A DNA stretch of 64,000 bases. Origin: Trochalopteron elliotii (taxonomy: Eukaryota; Chordata; Aves; Passeriformes; Leiothrichidae). Positions 52,201 through 61,725 of the stretch are shown piece by piece; position 1 is the stretch's first letter, and each line of letters starts with the position of its first letter. The notes under the pieces are model-generated. The model had not been told where the DNA came from. It was given only the letters and a program-made list of their open reading frames with translations, and ran no database searches. The stretch spans positions 4,171,337-4,235,336 of the forward strand of contig JANPWX010000077.1 in the NCBI GenBank assembly GCA_024734555.1. The letters are read 5' to 3'. A program made the position numbers and the translations under genes.

Positions 52201-53293
52201 CAGATGTAAGTCCAAAGAGTATTTTGAAATCCTCAATATTAACGTTTTATGTTACTATTTTACTATACCAACAATTTTGGTCTCAACAATGGCAATGCTA
52301 AAAAGTATTTCTCTAAGAAACTACGGCAAGGGGATAAAGCTGAACTATAGCTAAGACAGAAGGGACTATGGATGATATTGCAGGCTGCAGATCAGGGAAA
52401 TACAAACAGCAACAACATGAGACACTTCAAACTTTAGGCCTTACTTGATTAATCCATTTAAATAAGTGAGAATAAAGTGTTTATGTTTGTGGAGTTTTTG
52501 ATATGCAAGTATCAAGTTCAGTATTTGATCTGGAAAACCCTATTTTATCAATAGATTTCTGCAAAATCGTCAAAGAGGTGTCAAACGCTACATGGGCGGA
52601 TTCTAAATGAAAAGTTATGCAACATCTAAATAACTATTCCAGGGTGTTAATTAGAACAGATATTGAACTTTTATGACACTTCTGTCACCTTCCAATGCTT
52701 TGATTTCAAATCTGCATTTTTTTCCCCACTTTAAGCCAGTAACTTCCATGTTTATGTGGCAAAATACTTACAAGAGCAGTGACACTTCAGTAAATTAATT
52801 ACATGGCTTAACTACTTTTGAGGTCACAGGTGAAAATTAATTTGGTCTTTATTGTACTATTTTCTATTTTCACAAAAAAGCTGAACTGTCAGAAGTCTGT
52901 TTAAGGACAGACATAATTTGCTACTCAGGAAATGCATAGATATCGACTGTCAGAGACATAGTAAGTCATGCTGTGAAGTTGTTCTGAGAAGACATTTATA
53001 GTTTTTGTTTGATCCTTGGCAAACTTTGTTGATATGCACTTTCAGATGCAGTTCATTCAACTATGAAAACATCTATCATTGTATATGCCTAAAGAAAAAT
53101 AGAGCTAAGTGAAAATAAAGAGATTTCAGTATTTGTACTTAATAGAATGTCACACAGAATTAAAACACAAATAAACAAAACAACTCAGAACAAAGCCAAA
53201 AAAAATCTGAAATATTATTGTCTCTAACAAACAGTACAGAAAAATCATTACTCACATTATATTCAAATACCTGAACTCGACACACTCAGAAAT
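46208..53293. other. AT-rich DNA, nothing recognised
   Basis: About 7 kb with very few repeats: a T19 run near 48343-48361 and short A and T runs. If the 46.2 kb exon is real, this would be its upstream intron. No further exon was convincing. Confidence 0.45.
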
Positions 53294-53630
53294 AATCCTG
53301 TAGTGGTTTGAAAGCAAAATGAGTGAGAGGGTCCAAGTTAGAAATACAATTTAATAACAAGAAAGGAAAAAAAAAAGTAAAATAAAATAAAATAGATGTA
53401 ATAATACAAAAGACCACTGACAGAGTCAGAATACAACCTGAGCAGGGTGATGGAAGCAGTCCAGGTGAGGTAGTCTTCCTGAATCAGTGATCCCATAAAA
53501 AGGTCTGGTAGCTCTGATCCTCTGTAGATCTAGTGGGTAAGAGCTGCTTGTACTGTCCCAAATCCCAGATTATATCCAGGTGAGAATGCTTGGCTCCTCC
53601 CCCTGGGCGGAGCATCTCACAATGGGATGA

Positions 53631-53637
53631 TGAGTCA
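53631..53637. promoter_or_regulatory. AP-1 type site in family G LTR
   Basis: TGAGTCA, a perfect AP-1 (TRE) consensus, upstream of the LTR's TATA-like box on the minus strand. The same site is kept in the other family G LTR at 61420-61426. Confidence 0.5.
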
Positions 53638-53668
53638 TACAGGGGGTCCTTGATGGCCCGTTAAAGAG

Positions 53669-53693
53669 AGATAACTCCCAGAGGGAGTTATCT
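53669..53693. repeat. Perfect 11-bp hairpin in LTR
   Basis: AGATAACTCCC, loop AGA, GGGAGTTATCT. The related LTR has a 9-bp stem at the same place (61365-61387). Confidence 0.9.
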
Positions 53694-53694
53694 A

Positions 53695-53701
53695 TGAGTC
53701 A
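53695..53701. promoter_or_regulatory. Second AP-1 type site in family G LTR
   Basis: TGAGTCA again, just outside the hairpin. The corresponding place in the 61168 copy is altered to a TGACTTA. Confidence 0.4.
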
Positions 53702-53851
53702 TGCAGCAGGCATTTGATGGGCCATTAACTGCAGATAGCCCAGAGGGAGGGGGCCTGGGAAAACACTGCTCCAACAATTGGATTCAACAGTTCATGAAGG
53801 TGGTGATAGAATACTTTGTGCACATCCTATATGACAACCCAGGACAAATCC

Positions 53852-56209
53852 TTATAAAAAAAGGCAATGAAAAATGTTTAATTGAAACAATTTTATATAG
53901 GCCAAAAAAGCAAATTTTCACTTAAAAATACTTGAAAAAGTATGCAGTAGCGGGATCATGAAGTACTAAGAAGGGCTAGAAATCATATTTTCCCCCCAAA
54001 TCAGACTTAATTTGGTAGAAGAAAGCAATATCAGTTTCAAAAGTGATTGAAAAACACCTGAAAATGCTTGTACAATCAGGTAGCAAACAACTCCTACAAA
54101 AATTTAATTTCACCCATTGATTCATTTGCAATGCCAACCTCCTCCTATTCTTTTGGTCTGGGTTTTTTCAGTAATTTAGTCATTAACCATGCTTTAGCAC
54201 TTGGTGCTGTTAGCTAGAAAAAAAGTAAAATATGGCTAATTTTCTGGGGCTTGTGATTTTTCTGCAGGCTTGAAACTCTTCAGGAGACTTCCTAATGCAC
54301 AGATACCTTTCAAGAAAGAAAATAGGTCTATTATGTAATTATATCAAATAGATGCTTGGAGTTTCACTTGGTGAGGACATGAAAGCTTAAGCAACACCAT
54401 TGGACTGAATTGAATCTTGTTTTTAAGCAAGAAGTTCATTTGAACTTAAAGCTCATGGAGTACAAGATCAAGATGCACAAAACTAGTGAGTAGGAATTGA
54501 AAAAAAGTTCTTCATATCAAACTGTAATTTATATCTTTGCTTATAGCTTATTTTCAATCATCTTCTCAGTAAATTATTAGTTATTTTCAATGTTAGTAAA
54601 GCAATCTTAAATTCACAATTAATTTCTGTCATTCCTCAGACATACTGAAAATATTTTAAAGGAAATCTTACAATGACACACCACATCTAAGGGATTACCT
54701 GGAAGTTAGAAGGTATCTTATTCAGTTATCAGATGGATATTGTTAGATGAAAATACAGATACTAGTAGAGGAAAATATACTGTGGCCAAGATGAGTCTCT
54801 CAGCCTCAGAGTCACACGGAGTGGTCTGTCTGGGACTCCCATGGGGATGGATCTGAAACTACCCTGGCAGAACATTGTTTGGTGCCCCATTCCTGGCACT
54901 GTCACTCTGAACTCCTCTGTGGGTGCCTATATGAGCTTGTAGCATATAACCTAACATATTGATTCAAAGGTGACTCAATTAATCTTCTTTCCAGCAGAAT
55001 AAGAATCTCACAAATCAGTGTGAAAGGTCAAAGTTTGGTGAGTGTATCAGGACTCAGTGTTGAATTTTCTTTTGATAAATGGACATTTATTTTAAAGAGA
55101 GTCCTTGGTCTAAGAGGCTCATCTAATGTGATGGAAAATTACTCATATGATGACATAAAATTCTTCTGCTCTGTCCTGTGTTAAGTATCACTTGAACAGA
55201 CCAGATTTTTTAAAAAAAGGATTGAATTTTTCTCACAACACTTCTTTTTCACAAGGCTTTATTCTGACTAAATACCAATTATTTTTCTATACATACATAT
55301 CTCCATATATATATTTAGCTGCATTTTTGATGTAACAAAATCCGACAAAATCCTTCATTAAAAATTCTAGTCTATAAAATGTCAAAAATTTTCACTTAAC
55401 AGTTGTGAGATTTTGTTATTAATGGTACTGCAATAGAAATTTTGGGTTAAATTAAAAAGATAAATATTTCATGAAAATAATCTTTCCTGCAAATTAGTTA
55501 CTACAGGGTTTCTGTTTTTACAGTTCAATAAAATTTGCTGGTCACTTCCTGGAATTTCACCTAAACAATTTCTTAGGAATTAAACTTAGGAATTACCTAG
55601 AAATTTCTCTTTTCTTATAACATATACAAACCAATGACAAACCATTAGCAGTGAAAGTGGTCATTATAATGTGTTATCTTCTACTGCAGGTCACCTGCAG
55701 TTAAATAAATGCCTATCATTTAATTGTTATAGTTGAAATGCATTTGCACCTGTTTATATCCTCCACATGAGTATTTAACTCTTTTTATATTTCTATGTGA
55801 ATGTGTAAGATATTACAGATTTATGCCTTTAAAATTGATGGAGTTTGGGGCAGTATTTTAATTAAAGCATTTTCCTTGAAGAATGTACAAACTCAGAAAT
55901 AAAATATTTTACTCAGAGTTTATACGAATCCCTAAAGTTTAAGATTATTCATAACACTTCATTTGTAACTTACACAGCAAATATTTTAATCCATGAAACC
56001 AATAACATCTATCAGATGAGTTATTTACATAATGCCTATGTTACAAATTTGCTTATTAATGATAATTTATTTTCATTCTCTTTTTTCAATGAAACACTGT
56101 TTGGCTTTTGTTTCCAGGACATGCAGCCAAGTTTGTTTCTGTATCTGTGATTTATCTTTATGATCTAGTAGCCCCTTGCCTGTTCCCTATCCCTTTTTTG
56201 TCCTCTGTG
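53852..56209. other. AT-rich DNA, nothing recognised
   Basis: A GC-richer stretch near 54780-54940 has no recognisable family. No gene seen. Confidence 0.45.
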
Positions 56210-56214
56210 CTTTC

Positions 56215-56793
56215 TGTCCTGGCTTTGACTGGGATAGTTAGTTTTGTTTTTGCTTGCTGGTACAATCCTGTATTTTGGATTTATCATAAGAATAGTGCCA
56301 AAGTACAACAGTATTTTAGCTGTTGCTAAGTAGTGCTATCCTAAGTCAAGGACTTTCCAGGTTCCCATGATCTGCCAGTGAGCAGGTGCACAAGAAGCCA
56401 GGAGGAAGCACAGCCAGGTCATCAGATTCAAACTGGCCAAACCTGTAAGACATCATGTCTAGTCTCTAAACTGGACGGATTTGGCTGGGAGCCACTAATT
56501 GCTGCTCAGGGACTGGCTGAGCATTAGTCAGTGCTTGGTGAGCAATTTATTGTGCCTCACTTAATATTCCTCGGTTTTATTCCTCTCGCTCTCTCTTTCA
56601 TTATTTTGATTATTATTATTGTTTTAATGATTATTACATTTTACTTTATTTCGGTTATTAAGCTGTTCTTATCTCAAAACACAAGTTTTTACCTTTTTTT
56701 TTCTGGTTCTCTTTCCCATCCCACAGGGGAAGAGAGGGGGATGGGAGAGCAGCAGTGTGGTACTTTGTTTTTGGCTGGGGTTAAACCACAACA
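56215..56793 (+). mobile_element. Solo LTR, family A
   Basis: The 579-bp element starts TGTCCTGGCTTTGACTGGG and ends GGTTAAACCACAACA. CTTTC (56210-56214) and CTTAC (56794-56798) are a probable 5-bp duplication with one difference. The 'gtgagcaatttattgtgcct' region and a T-rich tract place it in a different subfamily from 9521-10115. 'gttcttatctcaaaacacaa' matches the shared 'ctgtctttatctcaacccat' segment. No internal genes adjoin it. Open frames here are chance. Confidence 0.85.
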
Positions 56794-56798
56794 CTTAC

Positions 56799-57929
56799 AA
56801 GTGAAATAACCAAGCTAAACATAAAATATTAGTGGCAGCACACGTATTTAGTTTTGAAAGCAGGTTTTTCTGTTCCATTAATAGAAAAAAAATTATCTAT
56901 GAAAAACTCAACTTATTGTTAAATCAGATTAGTCTAATAAAGCTAGCTTGCCTCTCTGTGAGAAGTTAATCAGGTTTATGTCTTTAAATCAAACCTACAG
57001 CAATGCTATTCTATCAAGAAAAGCAACTTATAGTCTTCCAGTATGAAAGTCACTCATATATAAACTATAGATGTCATATGTAAGAAGCCTAAACATTCAT
57101 AGACACAAGATGATTTACCTACATCTATGCATCACAACTTTTTTAAGATTTGAAAGTACAAGACTTTGCATCATCTACCGGACTATTGTAAACCCCTGAC
57201 ATTATATCAATTCCTCTATCTTGAAGAAAATTCCTCTTGGCACAGTTTTGGTTTTTGGGGATTTTTAAGACCCTAAAACATTCTGTAAACATGATTGGGA
57301 CAGAATAGTGCATAGAGAAGGCAATTGATCAATTTGGGTTTGGATTGACTTTTCTAAATAGAGGACTTACAAAAAAGTCAATATTATTAGAAGAATTTGT
57401 TTCCTAAAAATCTATGTGGATTATTCAGTCTGCATTTTCTTTATAGCCACTTTTACACAAGTGCACCTTCAAAACCAGTGAAAATATTACCCATTTTGTG
57501 AAAATCAGACACATTTGGGGAACCAGGTGCTCAATTAAAAGTCTCTCTCTTCATTAAAATAGCATTACAGCATAGTTAGCTCAGGTTGGCAGAAGTCACG
57601 TGGGAGAAGACAGCTTTCCATCTGGAAGAAACTCTAAAATAACTCTGAAATTAGCATGTTCTGACAATCCAATTTAAAAACTTGTAGGTTGTAATCATGA
57701 CATTAGACATAAGGAATCTTAGGCTAAAAAAGAACAGATTTTAAAAGTAAAATCTGAAGTAATAAATAATTTAATTATGCTAAGTATTCAAAGTCTAAAA
57801 AGAGAGAAAGAAAAAGATAATTTTTTAATCCATAGTGTGACAGAATGTAAAGCCTGTTTGCCAAAAGAGATGTTGAACTAGAAATACTGCATAGGAGCAC
57901 AGAAAAGGTGAGCAGGATTATGGAAGTTT
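56799..57929. other. AT-rich DNA, nothing recognised
   Basis: No repeat family or gene supported. Confidence 0.5.
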
Positions 57930-58446
57930 CTTTCCATCTGGTCTTGGCTCTGGTGAGGTTGCATCTTGAATATTGTATTTAGTTTTGGACCTCTCACAAC
58001 AACAAAGACATTGAAGGTGCAGAGAAGGGCAGCAGAGCTGGTTGAGGGTCTGGAGCACAAGTCTGATGAAGAGGAGCTGAGGGACCTGGGGGTGTTTAGC
58101 CTGGAGAAAAGGAGGCTCAGAGGACACCTAATCACTTTCTACAACTGCCTGAAAGGAGGTAGTAGTGAGGTGAGGGTTGGCCTCTTCTCCAAGGTAACAA
58201 CTGATAGAATTAGAGGAAATGGCCTCAAGTTGCACCAGGGGAGGTTTAGTTTGGATATCAGGAAAAAAATTTTCATTATTGACCAGCCTGCCCAGGGAAG
58301 TGGTAGACTCACTATTCCTGGAGTTGTTTAAAACATATGTAGCTGCAGTGCTTAGGGACATGGTTTATTGGTGGATTTGGAAGTGCTGGGTTAGCAGTTG
58401 CACTTGATTATCTTCTCCAACCTAAATGCTTCTGTGATTCTATGAA
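57930..58446 (+). mobile_element. CR1 LINE 3' part
   Basis: The clearest sense CR1 here. The frame at 57966-58331 reads ..[45 protein letters not shown].., then [14 protein letters not shown], the standard C-terminal CR1 ORF2 protein. It ends with 'ttctgtgattctatga', the octamer tail. It is about 510 bp, 5'-truncated, with the frame lost in the last 100 bp. It lies between the two inverted family A LTRs. Confidence 0.92.
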
Positions 58447-58663
58447 GAGAAGATCCTCCATGTATTGATAAACATGAAAACAAATCAAGAACTGCAAGAA
58501 GATTTTTTTAGTGCAGTCATGGTAATTTTCTTTCAATGTTACAACCAGGCAATGTGGTCTTAGATGAAGCTGAGCATTTTCTTCCTTAACTGTAATAGTC
58601 TTTAATTCCTTCTGAATATGGATTAATAGTGTCTAGAGATAAAGGTAAAAATCAATCTATGAT

Positions 58664-59760
58664 TGTGGTTTAATTCATCAGGCACCTAAACACCACAGAT
58701 ATTTGCATACCCCCCTCCTCTTGTTGGATGGGAGAATTGGACAAGAAGTAAAATTTGTGAGTTGAGATAAAGACAGTTTAGTGGGATAGAAAAGGAAAAA
58801 AACATAGTAATAATTAGGATATAAAAAGCTACTGAATGTTGAGTAACACATTTAGTGCTGGTAGCTCAGCGTGCAGCTGCTGTGCGAGCTGCAGGTAGAG
58901 CTCGGGGTGCCTGGAGCCTGAGACGAGGCCATGAGCCAGCAGCAACACTTTGGCATGAGGACTTGTGGAGATGGACACTCAGAGACAGACACAGCAGGAG
59001 CTGAGGACTCAGCTAGAAGACCCCAGACTTTACCACCTACAGACTATGAGGGCATAAAAGCTCAGGAAGTCCTTTGTTTAGGGTCTCTCCTCAAAAGCAC
59101 CAGCTCAAGATGTTATTCTCTTTTTGAATGGCAGTTAAATTATTTTAAGGATCCAGATGTCTGAGATTCTGCTTTGTGAAACCTGAGGTTGAACTGGTAA
59201 GAAGACAGTGCATGTGGAGCTGCTCACTGTGAAGGGTCTTTGGTCCTAGCTCAGGTGGTGTCAGTGTGATTGCCACAATACTCCTGTATGGTCAGCCAGG
59301 AAAGTTTCCCTAACAGTGATGTACAATATAATTGCTCACCACCAGCTGACTGATGCCCAGCCAGTTCCTAAGCAACATCCATTGGCCGGCCTTGCCCCCA
59401 GTTAATAATCTGAGCATGATGCCATACAGTATGGAATATCCCTTTGGCTGGATCGGGCCTTCTGTCTATGTCCCCTCCCAGCTTCCTGTGCATCCCCTTT
59501 TCTTCCAATACCCTCTCTGACCAGGACAGTGCAAGAGACAGAAGAAACACCAACCCCACTGTGGGACAGTGAGCTATGTGGGGCTGAACTACCTATTGGG
59601 GTAAATCATAGCAATTGTGTTCCCCACTCTGGTTTGCAGTACTCTATGAGGTATCCTGAAAACTTACATGCTCCATGCTCTCAGGTACTTCCACCCCTCT
59701 GCACTGACTAGTGAAGGATTTTTGAAAGAGCAGCACTGTACCAGTCCCAGCCAGGCACCA
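58664..59760 (-). mobile_element. LTR, family A, inverted and interrupted
   Basis: On the plus strand it opens TGTGGTTTAATTC, the reverse complement of the family A 3' end. Then come 'tgagttgagataaagacagt' at 58759, and after a gap 'ccagccagttcctaagcaac' at 59357 and 'atatccctttggctgg' at 59438. It finishes near 'cagtcccagccaggcacc' (about 59755), the reversed 5' end. Sister LTRs are about 580-595 bp, so the roughly 450 bp from about 58850 to 59310, which have no family A counterpart, look like an insertion. Exact ends and duplications are not resolved. Confidence 0.65.
58850..59310. mobile_element. Probable insertion within the family A LTR
   Basis: GC-richer DNA that breaks the alignment with the other family A LTRs between the 'gtgagcaat' and T-rich segments. 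It contains a 'gggcataaaagctcagg' TATA-like motif near 59050 and a 77-codon open frame from 58931 that I do not recognise. It may be another LTR or filler DNA. Confidence 0.4.
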
Positions 59761-61162
59761 AACTACTTGACAATTGCACTCCTCCTGTGCTGAATGGAGA
59801 AGGAGAGGCAGCAGCTTTCAAAAATTATGAGAGTTTTCAGATTTCACACCAGAAGATCTTGTCAAGATTAGCAAACTCTGAGTGACATGACTACATCTCC
59901 AAAAGGGGAATAAAATTGTGGCCAAGGGCTGTTGGCAAATTACAGTTAATGGAGGTGGTTTGAATGGATCTATTTATAATTTTTGTTGCCTACAAAATTA
60001 ATTTTAGTATCAGACTCTGTGTCCTTGACCCACAGATGATTCCAATGAAAGTGAAATAATCAGGTTAATTTAGTTTTGTCTTAGTTCATGTCCCAAGTAC
60101 ATATTTTAAATTAAAATCTGCCACATGAGTCAGAAACATAGAAGTTAATTAATTTCTTACAATATCTAATCAAAATCCCCCTAGAACAAAAATGCAAACT
60201 AGCACCTAAGATCATTCCTCAAATTACGGCAAATCCAATATATATCAGATCAACATGTAAAGATTGCCTAGAAACCTTCTGCTGCTAATCTGCACATTTT
60301 CCTCTTTTTGGTTTTCCTTCTTTCCCGTGTCAAAACGAGCATAAATTATGCTAACAAGAACTGCTGTGTGAAGAACATGTAATGCAAAATACTTGAAGGT
60401 TTTCTAAACCTGCCAGTATAATTACTACTATTGTAAATTTATTTATCTTTTGTGTTTCATGTCTTAAAGTGACATGTTACCTGAGGGTGTCCATGCAGGA
60501 AAACTTTCTTCATTCTTCTGTACATTCTATTATCTCCCAAATGTCTGGGGAAACAAAAATATATGAAAAGATATCTGCTGAAAAAAATATAGTCACATAT
60601 GTTTGATACTGACATCATTTGAGAGAACTTGTACAAAAAATTTTCAGAAACTGATGTAGTCATAGTTATTGGCTACATTAGTCTGTTAATTAGCAAATAT
60701 GTAGAGGTTTTCCTGCAAAGGCAGTTTTCATTGGTAAAATCTGTTAGTATACATTATTTCTTAAAATAAATCATGATCATTTAATAAAAATAAATCTACG
60801 AAACACTGCACTAGGAAAATCAGGAGTTCTAGTCTGCTTCCTCTGAGGCTGGGTAACTCTTTTTGACTCTAATGCCGTAATTTCCACCCTGTGAATCCTG
60901 AAACAACTTTTTGTGATTAACATATTGGAGAATGAGATCAAACTTCTAAACTCAAAAGTTGATGCAGAACTACTGAAGAATGCTGGAAGTTTGAGATTGT
61001 GCATAAATAGACCTAATTATGTCACAGAAACAGACTCCACTTGAAGTACCTCTGTCTATACACAGACAGAAGTTGTTGTCCTGAAAGAACCTTATTTAAA
61101 CTTCGTTACAAAACCTGCAGCTGACTAAAGAATCATAGCGATCACTATTTAACACTCAGTGT
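59761..61162. other. AT-rich DNA, nothing recognised
   Basis: No gene or repeat family supported. Confidence 0.5.
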
Positions 61163-61419
61163 TTATCTGTCCTGGGTTGTGGTGTAGAACGTGCACGGAG
61201 TATTCTACCACCATCTTCATGAACTGTTGAAACCAATTGCTGAAGCAGCATTCTTCCAGACTCTCCCCTCCCTCTTTCTGTTAGGGTGTCTTTTGTTAAG
61301 GTGTCCTCTGCTAATGGGTCTTTTAATAACGTGTTTTCTGTTAATGGCCTGCTGATGACTTACGGATAACTCCCACCAGGAGTTATCTCCCGTTAATGGG
61401 CCATCAAGGACCCCCCGTA

Positions 61420-61426
61420 TGACTCA
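61420..61426. promoter_or_regulatory. AP-1 type site in family G LTR
   Basis: TGACTCA, conserved with 53631-53637, about 60 bp upstream of the TATA-like sequence. Confidence 0.5.
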
Positions 61427-61480
61427 TTATCCCATTGTGAGATGCTCCACCCAGGGGGAGGAGCCAAGCATTCTCACCTG

Positions 61481-61489
61481 CATATAATC
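61481..61489 (+). promoter_or_regulatory. TATA-like box of family G LTR
   Basis: CATATAATC follows the GC box and precedes the poly(A) signal ATTAAA by about 180 bp. The inverted copy keeps it as GATATAATC at 53576-53568. Confidence 0.45.
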
Positions 61490-61725
61490 TGGGATCTGGG
61501 ACAATACGGGGTACCTTACCCACTGGATCTACAGAGGATCAGAGCTACCAGACCTTTCTACGGGATTGCTGCTTCCATCATCTTGCTCAGGTTGTATTCT
61601 GACTCTGTCAGGGGTCTTTTGTATTATTGCATTTATTTTATTTCCTTTTTTTTTCCTTTTCCTATTAAATTGTATTTCTGACTTAGAGCCTCTCACTAGT
61701 TTTGCTTTCAAACCATCACATTATC

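Larger units (their letters stand above)
53299..53846 (-). mobile_element. Solo LTR, family G (endogenous retrovirus)
   Basis: A 548-bp element flanked by the 5-bp duplication AATCC (53294-53298 and 53847-53851). On the plus strand it starts TGTAGTGGTTTGAAAGC and ends ACAACCCAGGACA, so on the minus strand it runs TGTCCTGGGTTG to the terminal CA. On the minus strand it has a TATA-like GATATAATC (53576-53568) and ATTAAA (53355-53350). It carries two TGAGTCA motifs and an 11-bp perfect hairpin. Its partner, 61168-61720, is inverted. A 5-bp duplication fits ERVL-like or class I elements. No internal genes remain. Confidence 0.92.
61168..61720 (+). mobile_element. Solo LTR, family G, plus copy
   Basis: The 553-bp element lies between TTATC at 61163-61167 and 61721-61725. 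It starts TGTCCTGGGTTGTGG and ends AAACCATCACA. Features in order: several GTTAATGG-type repeats (61310-61400), a 9-bp hairpin, TGACTCA at 61420-61426, a GC-rich 'ccagggggaggagccaag' box, a TATA-like CATATAATC at 61481-61489 and ATTAAA at 61664-61669. It is the inverted partner of 53299-53846, with a different duplication, so it is a separate insertion. No retroviral genes adjoin it. Confidence 0.92.
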
